NCBI GenBank assembly: GCA_002319915.1
Contig: DCFQ01000098.1
Coordinates: 26,374 to 90,373 of the forward strand
Length of the DNA stretch: 64,000 bases
From: Bacteroidales bacterium UBA1800
GTDB lineage: Bacteria; Bacteroidota; Bacteroidia; Bacteroidales; VadinHA17
Direction of reading: 5' to 3'
The position numbers and the translations under genes are program-made. Shown piece by piece: positions 17,554 to 25,900 of this stretch. The number at the start of each line of letters is the position of its first letter. Positions within the stretch are counted from its first letter, which is position 1. Below the pieces are notes generated by a model. That model searched no databases and was not told the origin of the DNA. It worked only from the letters and a program-made list of their open reading frames with translations.

Positions 17554-18573
17554 ATGGATTCTAAAAGTAAAAATATTGCCATGGTCAAATTCGATAAAAT
17601 ATCCGGTAAGATCAGGTTATTAATATGGATTGCCCTGGTTTCGGCGTTTACGCCCGCACTTGTTTCGTGCACCGCCGTTTATTACGGGGATGCAGCACCA
17701 CAGACCGGGCAGGCAACATTCCAGGTCTTCTATGATGATCTCAGTCCATACGGCAGTTGGGTCGATTATCAGCCTTACGGGTATGTGTGGATACCGGACG
17801 CCGGTCCGGATTTTTCTCCATATCTCACGAACGGGTACTGGGTTTGGTCTGATTTCGGCTGGACATGGAGATCGGGATACCCCTGGGGATGGGCGGCGTT
17901 CCATTACGGAAGGTGGGATTTTAATGATGACTACGGCTGGTTCTGGGTCCCGGACAATGTGTGGGGCCCCTGCTGGGTAACCTGGAGAAGGAGTGAGGGG
18001 TATTACGGGTGGGCACCCATGAGGCCGGGGATTAGCGTTGATGCAAGCTTCAGGGGTGAACACCGCGATGCCCGGAGATGGTGCTTTGTCCGGGATCAGG
18101 ATTTTGGAAACCACAACATTGCCCGTTATTCTGTCACCAGAAGTGATAATGGCAGGCTGATACAATCATCGACAGTGATTACAAACACCTATAACGACCC
18201 AAGGAGGAATGTCACCTATATATCCGGACCACGAAGGGATGAAGTCCAAAAGTTCACAGGCCGCAGGATATCCCCGGTCAATATCCAGGATAACGAAAAG
18301 CAAGGGGAAAGGGTTTCCGGGAAAGATTTCCATATTTACAGGCCTGAGATAGAGAACAGGGCAGGCAGAGGGCAGGCCCCGGCCCCTCGGACGATCACCG
18401 ATATAAAGAGTGTAAAGCCGGCCGGGCAAAACAATCCTGAGTCCCGGGGAGGAAACAGCTACCGGGTAAGAGGCGCCCAGAACCGCAGGGAACAATCCGT
18501 GAGCAACTCCAATCCCCGTTCCAGGGGCGAAGGAAACAGGCGGGACAACAGGAAAGAACCAAAGGACAAATGA
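17554..18573 (+). CDS. DUF6600-type lipoprotein, tryptophan/tyrosine-rich
   Basis: 339 residues. A signal with lipobox (ALVSC, Cys about 39) is followed by an aromatic-rich region (about 55-150) with repeated GxW/GYxW segments such as DDYGWFWVPDNVWGPCWV and SEGYYGWAPM, the DUF6600 signature. The last 100 residues are basic, low in complexity and rich in Arg, Asn and Ser, probably disordered. Function of DUF6600 is unknown. The start could also be the ATG at 17581. The next gene starts 17 bp downstream. Confidence 0.8.
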   Translation: MDSKSKNIAMVKFDKISGKIRLLIWIALVSAFTPALVSCTAVYYGDAAPQTGQATFQVFYDDLSPYGSWVDYQPYGYVWIPDAGPDFSPYLTNGYWVWSDFGWTWRSGYPWGWAAFHYGRWDFNDDYGWFWVPDNVWGPCWVTWRRSEGYYGWAPMRPGISVDASFRGEHRDARRWCFVRDQDFGNHNIARYSVTRSDNGRLIQSSTVITNTYNDPRRNVTYISGPRRDEVQKFTGRRISPVNIQDNEKQGERVSGKDFHIYRPEIENRAGRGQAPAPRTITDIKSVKPAGQNNPESRGGNSYRVRGAQNRREQSVSNSNPRSRGEGNRRDNRKEPKDK

Positions 18574-18590
18574 TCTGAATAAGTGATAAT

Positions 18591-19124
18591 ATGCCGCCAA
18601 TTCCAGATTTACGCAGGATCATGACATCGTCATTCCGGGACCGGAAGCTCCTTCTGGCGGGAATCATGATGTTCATCCTTCCGCTTTCCGTCAGCGGGCA
18701 GATCTCGATCACCGCCGATTCGGTGATAGTCGACAGATGGGACATCGGGAAGGAAGCAAATGTCACTGTCAGCAGGACAGCGGAAAAAATGCTTCTTGTG
18801 TTCGATAAGGATCTCATGACTCTCAGGGTTACAGGCGCGGCTGAAGAAAAATCCTACATTGAGAAGGGCTATGTCATCGATCTCCTGGAGGTCAATGATA
18901 ACATGGACAAATGGCTTTTCCAGGGAGTTGATATCCGGTGCACGCCCTATACCATAACCCTCGACCTGAACTCACATCTGCTCAGTCTTATAAATTACGG
19001 GAAATCAGACGGTTCAGAGAAACCGCTAATCACCATATATTACCCGGTCACAGGCATAACCATCAACAAGGAAGCAATAAAATTGCACCTGAAAGAAAAA
19101 GGCGGAAATAATTATAAATTTTAG
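18591..19124 (+). CDS. Exported hypothetical protein
   Basis: 177 residues; a signal peptide begins after about 20 residues (LLLAGIMMFILPLSVSGQ), so the ATG at 18621 may be the true start. The mature part is beta-rich with no motif I recognise. It is 17 bp after the DUF6600 gene and probably co-transcribed with it. No function is proposed. Confidence 0.55.
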   Translation: MPPIPDLRRIMTSSFRDRKLLLAGIMMFILPLSVSGQISITADSVIVDRWDIGKEANVTVSRTAEKMLLVFDKDLMTLRVTGAAEEKSYIEKGYVIDLLEVNDNMDKWLFQGVDIRCTPYTITLDLNSHLLSLINYGKSDGSEKPLITIYYPVTGITINKEAIKLHLKEKGGNNYKF

Positions 19125-19181
19125 TAAATTTGATTTGCGCTACTTGTTCTTTCTTAGATGATTGCGATAAACTCCTTGCAA

Positions 19182-20180
19182 ATGAAAGTTCATGTCATCT
19201 CCGAATCATTGTTTTTAGTCAAAGGTACAGGTATTCACACTGCCTTTCTGAATCATCTCGATCTTCTCAGGGAAAAGGATGATGTCGAAGTCGTTGTGAA
19301 CGGGGAAGGCACCGGGGATATATTTCACAGTCACACCTATTTCCTCTATTATTTCTGGAAGGGGAGGAACTATAAGGGAAGGAGGGTTTTTACCGTGCAT
19401 GTCATTCCCGAATCGCTTAAAGGCTCTTTTCCGGCCTGGTGGCTGCTGATGCCTTTCGTAAAATGGGGCCTGCGGAAAGTATACTCATATGCGGATGTTT
19501 GCATTGCGATCTCTCCTGCCGTTGAAAACGCAATCATCAGGTCGGGCGCCGAGACAAGGATCGTCAGGATCCCCAACCCGATCGATACTGAATTCTGGCA
19601 GAGGGATCCCGCGAAAAGAAGAAAAGGACGGGAATTGCTTGGGATTAATGAGAAAGATTTTGTCGTCATTGGGGTTGGGCAGATCCAGGGCAGGAAAGGT
19701 GTTGAAGATTTTCTCGAGATAGCCGAATCAATTGACGGGGCGAAATTTGTTTGGGCAGGCGGAAGGCCATTCAAGTTTTTTACTGAGGGAATTGTGAGGA
19801 TCAACAGGAAGTTCAGGGAAGCCGGCAACAGGGTCATATCTCCGGGCGAGATTGACATAAGCCAGATGCCTTTCATCTACGCGGCAGCTGACCTCATGTT
19901 ATTCCCTTCATTGCAGGAGAACTGCCCACTTGCCCCGCTCGAGGCCGCTGCCAGCAGCATCCCGGTCATTTTCAGGGATCTCGAAGAGTACAGGCTGCTG
20001 TATGAAAACCCCTACCTGAAGGCAAAAAACAAGGATGAGTTCATCCAGCTCACCCGGAAGATGATGACCGACAGCGATTTTTATGATGAAGGAGTAAGGA
20101 TATCTGCCCGCCTGCTTAAACAATTCGATAAAGAGACGATCAGGGAGCAGCTGATATCGCTTTATAACAGCCTCCTTTGA
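19182..20180 (+). CDS. Family 4 glycosyltransferase
   Basis: 332 residues from the ATG at 19182; an ATG at 19158 would add eight residues before the first beta strand (MKVHVISESLFLVKGTGIHTAF). The GT-B fold is shown by the second-domain start GVGQIQGRKGVEDFLE, then FIYAAADLMLFPSLQENCPLAPLEAAASSIPVIF, whose PSLQENCPLAPLEA segment is the donor-sugar EX7E motif. It likely transfers a hexose from a nucleotide sugar in the cytoplasm for polysaccharide or glycolipid synthesis. No other glycan-synthesis genes are adjacent. It ends 11 bp before heptamer array B. Confidence 0.88.
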   Translation: MKVHVISESLFLVKGTGIHTAFLNHLDLLREKDDVEVVVNGEGTGDIFHSHTYFLYYFWKGRNYKGRRVFTVHVIPESLKGSFPAWWLLMPFVKWGLRKVYSYADVCIAISPAVENAIIRSGAETRIVRIPNPIDTEFWQRDPAKRRKGRELLGINEKDFVVIGVGQIQGRKGVEDFLEIAESIDGAKFVWAGGRPFKFFTEGIVRINRKFREAGNRVISPGEIDISQMPFIYAAADLMLFPSLQENCPLAPLEAAASSIPVIFRDLEEYRLLYENPYLKAKNKDEFIQLTRKMMTDSDFYDEGVRISARLLKQFDKETIREQLISLYNSLL

Positions 20181-20190
20181 AAGACAATTT

Positions 20191-20306
20191 AGTTGCTGGT
20201 TGCTGGTTGCTGGTTGCTGGTTAACCAAAATTGTGTTTTAATTGATATTATCCCCGAAAATTTTGACTCTTAGACAACCAGCAACAGGCAACCAGCAACA
20301 AGCAAC
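20191..20306. repeat. Inverted heptamer array, copy B, between convergent genes
   Basis: Four perfect tandem TTGCTGG heptamers run from 20193 to 20220, followed by about 50 bp of AT-rich sequence and then the reverse-complement words AACCAGCAAC...AACCAGCAAC...AGCAAC (20275-20306). The arms pair into a long hairpin. It lies exactly between the stops of two convergent genes, so it can act as a two-way terminator whatever its origin. Confidence 0.85.
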
Positions 20307-20311
20307 AAAAA

Positions 20312-21181
20312 TTATTTATTATACGGTGCGATGACCTTCCTCAGAAGCGCAATTGATGCCTTGATCCCCTCATCCTCACTAAGCTTCATCCCTTCATACT
20401 CGGCATCGATGTACCCCTTATACTTTGAATCGGCGATGATCTTCATCATCTTCTCGTAGTCGATCTGGGTCTCATTGCCGTTCGTATCAAAATCGTGGGT
20501 TTTTCCGCTGACACCTTTTGCGAATGGCATCAGGTCGGCAACTCCCTGGTAGCGGTCATATTCATAGAAGTTCCCCAGGTCGGGAAGGGTTCCGCAGTTC
20601 TTCATGTTGACAGCTTTCATTATATCCGAGAGCCATTTGCCGTCGGACGACATACCACCGTGGTTTTCAACAATTACATTGATCTTGTAGGGGGCGGCAT
20701 ATTTTGCGAGTCTTCCGAGCCCGTCGATTGCCGCTGCCTGGACCTGCTCCCTCGATCCCACGCCCCTGGCATTGACCCTGATTGAGTGGCAGCCGAGGAA
20801 TTTGGCAGCTTTTACCCACTTGTAATGATTTTCGATGGCTTTTGTCCTTACAGCATTTGAAGTGTCAGCGAGGTTCCCTTCACCATCAACCATGATAATC
20901 AGGCTCTTTATGTTGTACTTCTTGCACGAATCTTTCAGCTGTGTAAGATAGCCTTCATCCTCACCCTTGCCCTTGAAAAAAGTAGAGACATACTCCACTC
21001 CATCAAGTCCGTATCCGCGCGTAACCCTAGGAAAGTCGAGATTTGTGATGGTCCCCTTGGTAAGGGCGCGGTGAAGCGACCACTCTGCAAGCGAGATTTT
21101 AAAATTCTCCTTCTGGGCGAAAACGCCCGTGCCCAAAAATCCCCCGAACAGTAAAACTGTCAATAACGCTTTGATTTTCAT
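20312..21181 (-). CDS. Exported TIM-barrel sugar isomerase/epimerase-like protein
   Basis: 289 residues from the ATG complement ending at 21181, which gives a signal peptide (MKIKALLTVLLFGGFLGTGVFAQ). The fold is that of xylose-isomerase-like TIM barrels: FKISLAEWSLHRAL, DGVEYVSTFF, NVIVENHGG (metal-ligand region), GTLPDLGNFY, and YKGYIDAEYEG with a terminal Glu metal ligand. Exported members of this superfamily include lyases and hydratases acting on 3-keto-sugars, so phosphate isomerisation is not implied. It is the last gene of the minus-strand esterase/SusCD block, 180 bp after the CE1-type esterase. Confidence 0.8.
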   Translation of the reverse strand: MKIKALLTVLLFGGFLGTGVFAQKENFKISLAEWSLHRALTKGTITNLDFPRVTRGYGLDGVEYVSTFFKGKGEDEGYLTQLKDSCKKYNIKSLIIMVDGEGNLADTSNAVRTKAIENHYKWVKAAKFLGCHSIRVNARGVGSREQVQAAAIDGLGRLAKYAAPYKINVIVENHGGMSSDGKWLSDIMKAVNMKNCGTLPDLGNFYEYDRYQGVADLMPFAKGVSGKTHDFDTNGNETQIDYEKMMKIIADSKYKGYIDAEYEGMKLSEDEGIKASIALLRKVIAPYNK

Positions 21182-21310
21182 TATCTGTTTTTTTGAAGTG
21201 TTAGTGTGAAATTTGATTCCCATTCATTGTCCGAAATGTACAAAATATGAAAACAAGTTCATACTTACCTTCCGGTAAATTATTTACTTCATGGAATAGC
21301 AAAGGAAAGA

Positions 21311-21352
21311 CACTGAGTAATTGAATGTTAGCTCAGTGTCCCTCCGTGAAAT
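21311..21352. repeat. Short CACTGAG/CTCAGTG hairpin of the CTCnGTG repeat family
   Basis: CACTGAG at 21311-21317 pairs with CTCAGTG at 21332-21338 and is followed by CTCCGTG, the same words as in the compound repeats at 8142 and 39475 but without the 18-bp palindrome. It lies 3' of the CE1-type esterase stop. Confidence 0.55.
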
Positions 21353-21361
21353 AAAATTCTC

Positions 21362-22603
21362 TTACCTGAACAACAACGGTGCAAATTCCGTAAGGTAGAT
21401 CCTCCAGTTTGCCCAGGTGTGTCCACCGGTACTTTCACGGTATGTATATTTGAAACCGTGCTTATCAAGAAAGTTGCGAAGATCGATCACACTCTGGTAA
21501 AGGAAATCATCCTTACCGCAACCTATCCAGTAGAGCTTATAGCCGCTTTTTTTAAGCGCTTCTATCCTGGTATCTCTTTCCTGTGCCAGCTTTGCCTGAT
21601 CCTGCTGCTGATTGCCAAAGTTCGCAAGACCCATGCTGAAAACCCCAATATAGCCAAACAGTCCCGGATTATTATTTGTAAGCGTAAGGGTTTGCATTCC
21701 TCCCATAGATAATCCTGCGATAGCTTTGTTCTCCATTCCGCTCATAGTACGGTAGTTTTTTTCTACAAATGGAATGACATCTTTTGTGAGGTGTTCTTCA
21801 AACTTGCCTGCAAGTCTCTGATAAGTGGTCATCATATCTTCCCCCTGCACTGCCGGAAAAGCTGGTACATCATTCTGGGCACCTGCCTGGTTGGCGTTTC
21901 CGTTGGTCATTACAACGATCATTGGTCTTGCCTTCCCCTGGGCAATCAGGTTATCCATTATCTGGGCAGCTCTCCCCATGTTTGTCCATGCATCCTCATC
22001 TCCTCCTCCGCCATGAAGCAAATAAAATACCGGGTATTTCTGGCTTCCGCCCTCATAACCTGCTGGTGTATAAATGTAACAACGACGATCCATTCCCAGT
22101 ACAGATGAATTATACCAGATCTTTGTGACAGTTCCATGAGGCACCCCATTCTTCTGAAAATAAAGGTCCGATTCAGGGCCGGGCACAATAAAGTAACTTT
22201 CGTACCTTGATCCATCCCTTCTTACCTGAACATTGTTAGGATCAATTGTCCTTACACCATCAACAGTAAATGAATATGCATAAAGCTCGGGCTTAAGAGG
22301 ACCGACTGTGATAGAGAAAAGACCTGTATCATTTCGTGCAAGACTCTCGCTTGCACCAAAACCCTGCATCCATTCTCCTGAAATTGTCACTTTTTGGGCT
22401 TCTTTGGAATAAAGCCTAAAAATGACCTTGTTATCAGGAAGTATTTCAGCCGATTTGATCTGAACCGGCATTCTGAATGCCGGACGTGGAGGTGGCGGAG
22501 GCGGTGGAGCCGGCTGCTTTGCGGCTTCCTGACTCAATGCTGATACTGACAGCAATAAAATTGTAACACTTGTTACAAAAATAGATCTTAAATTGATTTT
22601 CAT
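21362..22603 (-). CDS. Exported CE1-type esterase with N-terminal immunoglobulin-like domain
   Basis: 413 residues. Signal peptide, then a proline run (about 33-41), an early-set/CBM48-like beta-sandwich (VQIKSAEILPDNKVIFRLYS..., 50-145), and an alpha/beta-hydrolase domain of the esterase D/feruloyl-esterase type. The nucleophile elbow is GLSMGG (Ser299) and the catalytic His is His395 in GGHTW. An oxyanion segment YPVFYLLHGGGGDEDAW is clear. This combination is common in Bacteroidota acetyl-xylan and feruloyl esterases (CE1). It ends a run of ester-cleaving genes with the carboxylesterase 30 bp upstream. Confidence 0.87.
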   Translation of the reverse strand: MKINLRSIFVTSVTILLLSVSALSQEAAKQPAPPPPPPPRPAFRMPVQIKSAEILPDNKVIFRLYSKEAQKVTISGEWMQGFGASESLARNDTGLFSITVGPLKPELYAYSFTVDGVRTIDPNNVQVRRDGSRYESYFIVPGPESDLYFQKNGVPHGTVTKIWYNSSVLGMDRRCYIYTPAGYEGGSQKYPVFYLLHGGGGDEDAWTNMGRAAQIMDNLIAQGKARPMIVVMTNGNANQAGAQNDVPAFPAVQGEDMMTTYQRLAGKFEEHLTKDVIPFVEKNYRTMSGMENKAIAGLSMGGMQTLTLTNNNPGLFGYIGVFSMGLANFGNQQQDQAKLAQERDTRIEALKKSGYKLYWIGCGKDDFLYQSVIDLRNFLDKHGFKYTYRESTGGHTWANWRIYLTEFAPLLFR

Positions 22604-22633
22604 TTTTATGGTTTTAAGAATTATTCTTCAGTT

Positions 22634-24325
22634 TTATGTCACGGGTAACGCTTTCCTTGCTTCTCTGTCAGGATCATTCCTGACTTCACTGTTATCATCA
22701 AGGACCATCACCTCTCCTTTTTCGCTTGTATATTTCGTCCATGACGGAAGAGTTCCTGCGTTCGGATCCCCGGTTTTCATGAACCCGATCAAAGAAGCGG
22801 ACATTTTTTCAGAAACTTTTCTCGGACGGTCACCGCCACCTGTGTGTGTGATCATAAGGTCGGTATTGGCGAACCAGAAGCAGATATCCACACAATGGAA
22901 TGCGCGCATGCGATTATTGAATAGAGGCGGTTGCCAGCAGAACCATGCAACATATACCGGAGCCGGCTGCTTTGATTTTGCATCTGCAAGTGCAACGACA
23001 CCCTGCCTGTTGCCCAGAACCATTGACCATATTTCGACAGGTTTCCTCTCCGGGAACGCTTTTGCGTATCCGTCAACAATCCCGTCTGCTTTGTCACCCA
23101 GGCCGGGTCCGAAAAATGTTCTTTCCTTCAATTTTGCCTTGACACCATCGAGGGTTATCTTTTCAAGCTCAGCATCAGTTCTGCTTGGCGCAAACTCATT
23201 CATAGTGGAACAGATTAGCATCGGTACTTCGGCAGCAAAAGGATTTGCTTCAGGGAAGTAGGGATCGGCGGGTATCACCTTTCCATCAGCAACCGGATTG
23301 AAGCCCCTTCTCATAATACCTGTTGATGGTCCCGATTCCTCAGCAAGTTTTGATGCCGCACGGTTTGCCAGCAAGTAATAATCCATCCATGGCATTTCCT
23401 GAAGCTTACCCATATCCGCAGATTTAAGACCTGCCTCTTTCAGGATATATTCACCAAGCTTTTCAGAATAATCCTTCTCCCCGGTTTTCGTGGTTGCACC
23501 ACTTAGAACGACCGCTCTGTGGAACAATCCTTTTGCCGATGGCATTGCGCAAAGGGTTGTCACTTTGGCTCCTCCACCTGATTGACCCATGATTGTCACA
23601 GTAGCAGGATCACCACCGAAAGCTGAAATATTATCGCGCACCCATTCCAGTGCAGCAACAAGGTCAAGCATACCTACATTACCTGATTCATCAAACTTAT
23701 CACCACCGGCTTTGGCAAAGTTTGAGAACCCCATTGGTCCAAGCCTGTGGTTTACAGATACAAACACGGCGTCATGTTTACGGCAGAAGTTCTCTCCGTT
23801 GTATCCATCCTGCTCAATTCCATTTCCGTTGGTAAATCCACCTCCATGCAGCCAGACCATTACAGGTCTTTTCTTTCCGTCATTTAATGCGGGAGTAAAT
23901 ACATTAAGCCTCAGGCAATCCTCGCTCACATCATCGTAATTCCAATGATCTGCAAATGATCCGTAAGCATTTGCATATCTCTTTTCCATGATCTGTGGTG
24001 CAGAATTGCCCCACCAGACTGCAGGGAATATGTCGGTCCATGGTTTTGGTTTTTGTGGTGGCATGAACCTGTTCGGACCTGAAGTATCTGCTCCATAGGG
24101 AATTCCGAGAAAATAAAAGATCCCTCTCAATTGATAACCTTTCACTTTGCCGTAAATGGTATTGGCATTTGCTATATCATCACCTATGAACAGGATCTGC
24201 CCGTCCTCGGTTTCTTTTGCAGATGCGGTTGAGCAGCCTGTGGTGACAGAGGCTACCGAACCAAACGCGATCCCTGTCGCACCTGCACCAACAGTCTTAA
24301 TAAAATTTCTTCTGTTTGATTTCAT
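22634..24325 (-). CDS. Tat-exported type-B carboxylesterase
   Basis: 563 residues. The N-terminus has a twin-arginine signal (RRNFIK) and a Cys just after the hydrophobic part (VTTGCS), so it may be a Tat lipoprotein. The carboxylesterase type B domain shows EDCLRLNVFTP, the oxyanion HGGGF and the nucleophile elbow GQSGGG with Ser249; a candidate catalytic His lies in MRAFHCVDICFWF near residue 470. It should hydrolyse carboxylic esters in the periplasm; substrate is not known. It starts about 110 bp after the amidohydrolase stop and is 30 bp before the CE1-type esterase. Confidence 0.88.
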   Translation of the reverse strand: MKSNRRNFIKTVGAGATGIAFGSVASVTTGCSTASAKETEDGQILFIGDDIANANTIYGKVKGYQLRGIFYFLGIPYGADTSGPNRFMPPQKPKPWTDIFPAVWWGNSAPQIMEKRYANAYGSFADHWNYDDVSEDCLRLNVFTPALNDGKKRPVMVWLHGGGFTNGNGIEQDGYNGENFCRKHDAVFVSVNHRLGPMGFSNFAKAGGDKFDESGNVGMLDLVAALEWVRDNISAFGGDPATVTIMGQSGGGAKVTTLCAMPSAKGLFHRAVVLSGATTKTGEKDYSEKLGEYILKEAGLKSADMGKLQEMPWMDYYLLANRAASKLAEESGPSTGIMRRGFNPVADGKVIPADPYFPEANPFAAEVPMLICSTMNEFAPSRTDAELEKITLDGVKAKLKERTFFGPGLGDKADGIVDGYAKAFPERKPVEIWSMVLGNRQGVVALADAKSKQPAPVYVAWFCWQPPLFNNRMRAFHCVDICFWFANTDLMITHTGGGDRPRKVSEKMSASLIGFMKTGDPNAGTLPSWTKYTSEKGEVMVLDDNSEVRNDPDREARKALPVT

Positions 24326-24438
24326 GATCGTTTATGAGTTAGTGTTAATTTGGTTTCTTTTTTGTTTACCCCGGATCTCTGCTTAATGAGCTTTTTGGGG
24401 TAAATCAAAGATCAATTCTTTAAAAAGTAAAGGTTAAT

Positions 24439-25437
24439 TTAATTCATTTTTCCCTGATCGAGTCTTAAAAATCGGGCTGCGTTATTATATAATATATCCC
24501 GTTTCTGTTCTTCGGTCAGATAACTGGCATTCTGAATCAGTCCTATTGATGCTTCGATCATTTTCGGATAGCCCATAAAATCGGTTCCGTACATGATTCT
24601 CTTCCCAAAGCCTGCCTGGATCAGCCTTTTGATAACCATATGTATCTCTTCCTGGGGATAACTCCATATAAAGCCCGAGATATCAAGGAACACATAGGCG
24701 TTCCAACCCATTACAGCAATCAACTCATCAGTAAAAGGATAGCCGGCGTGCTGAACCCAGACTCTCAGCTTTGGATGCCGGTGAAGCAGATCTTCCAATT
24801 CCAGCGGATTGCCCATTGCGGCACGGAATTTTGTGCCCATTATATTGGCCATACCATTTCCTCCCGTTCCCATATGTATACCTACCGGAAGGTCCAGCTT
24901 TTCAGCAATGGCAAAATATTTATCCAAAGATGTATCGCTTGGTGACATTCCCTGGTATTGAGGAGCACATTCAGACATTACCTTGTAGAAGCCTGAAGAT
25001 AAGGAGTCGCTCATGGCCTCGGCAGTTATGTCGCCAGGTGAACTGACTCCGATACCCGGAATTATACGGTCCGGGGCAAGCTTTTTCCAGCGGAATAGCA
25101 TTTTTGGATTGTCGCAGAACACCACTGCTGTTATATTGAGACGGTTAATCGTTTCAATAAAAGCGGCTGTCAGTTCGTCGTCATTCTTGGCTGGTTTCCA
25201 GGGATCAACGCAATCCTTCTTAGGAAATGACATCCCTGTTTTCGGATCCGTGCCAGGCATGTTTTCAAGAAACCATGGACAAAGGTCTCCCATTTGGAAA
25301 TTGCCCATGGATATTGAGTGTACATGAATGTCAATTATCGGGAGTGGCTTTTTGACTGGTTCCTGCTTTGAGACCTGAGCATTTAAGACCAACGGAATTG
25401 AAACACATACGACTAAAAGTGATAATATTCTCTTCAT
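24439..25437 (-). CDS. Exported amidohydrolase_2-family metal hydrolase/decarboxylase
   Basis: 332 residues from the ATG complement ending at 25437, giving a signal peptide (MKRILSLLVVCVSIPLVLNAQ). Metal-site motifs of the amidohydrolase_2 family are present: DIHVHS, PVGIHMGTGG, VQHAGYP and MYGTDFMGYP. The family includes decarboxylases and hydrolases of aromatic acids, lactones and pyrones as well as uronate-like compounds. A periplasmic location is unusual for these otherwise cytosolic enzymes. It sits between SusD and the carboxylesterase in the same direction, separated from SusD by 460 bp that holds a terminator-like hairpin and repeats. Confidence 0.8.
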   Translation of the reverse strand: MKRILSLLVVCVSIPLVLNAQVSKQEPVKKPLPIIDIHVHSISMGNFQMGDLCPWFLENMPGTDPKTGMSFPKKDCVDPWKPAKNDDELTAAFIETINRLNITAVVFCDNPKMLFRWKKLAPDRIIPGIGVSSPGDITAEAMSDSLSSGFYKVMSECAPQYQGMSPSDTSLDKYFAIAEKLDLPVGIHMGTGGNGMANIMGTKFRAAMGNPLELEDLLHRHPKLRVWVQHAGYPFTDELIAVMGWNAYVFLDISGFIWSYPQEEIHMVIKRLIQAGFGKRIMYGTDFMGYPKMIEASIGLIQNASYLTEEQKRDILYNNAARFLRLDQGKMN

Positions 25438-25504
25438 AAGTATATGGGGATTAAGGTGTTTATTAGAACATTCTGATATTAAACACAGTTTCTGCAAGAG
25501 ACTA

Positions 25505-25690
25505 AGCTAGCCCCTAAAGCCCCTGAAATCTACCTGATGGTAATGCAATAATTCGAAATTTCGGTAATACTTTAGAATTTCATCATTCTTGTTAGATATT
25601 ACCCCCTTCCCAACCTTCCCCCACGGGGGAAGGAGCTTGTATTCCTTTACCCCCTTGGGGGAAAATGAAAGGGAGTAAAAATTATTAATG
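25505..25690. repeat. Composite intergenic repeat rich in CCCC words
   Basis: The segment contains GCCCCTAAAGCCCCTGAAAT (25511-25530 region) and then CCCCCTTCCCAACCTTCCCCC and ACGGGGGAAGGAG (about 25603-25635), which can pair as an inverted repeat, and a second CCCCCTTGGGGG palindrome (25650-25661). Such C-rich words are frequent intergenic repeats in Bacteroidota. An 86-codon open frame across it is a by-product of the repeat. Confidence 0.6.
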
Positions 25691-25835
25691 AAGAAGGGAA
25701 TTCTGTTACCATTATTCTGATGCATTACGCTTTTGGCAGGGTTAAGAGTTCTCATCTTTTCGAACATTGTCTAATCCTTTTCCAGGTAAACTGCTAGTTT
25801 ATAAATTCTACTTGCAGATTTTTTAATGAACGCAG

Positions 25836-25882
25836 CAAAAAGGGCCCGTAACCCTTTTAACTGATTAGGGCCCTTAATTTAC
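25836..25882 (-). terminator. Terminator-like hairpin after susD
   Basis: Read on the minus strand, AAGGGCCC (top-strand 25868-25875) pairs with GGGCCCTT (25840-25847) and is followed by TTT. It lies 25 bp after the SusD stop and may reduce read-through into the amidohydrolase. Confidence 0.6.
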
Positions 25883-25900
25883 AAATGCTTGCGAACGGTA

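Noticed and set aside
22593..23261. 222-codon plus-strand frame
   Set aside because: Antisense to the type-B carboxylesterase.
25507..25767. 86-codon minus-strand frame after susD
   Set aside because: It is built from C-rich intergenic repeat words; no start signal or coherent protein features, and it contains repeat-derived runs such as PPWGKVGKG.
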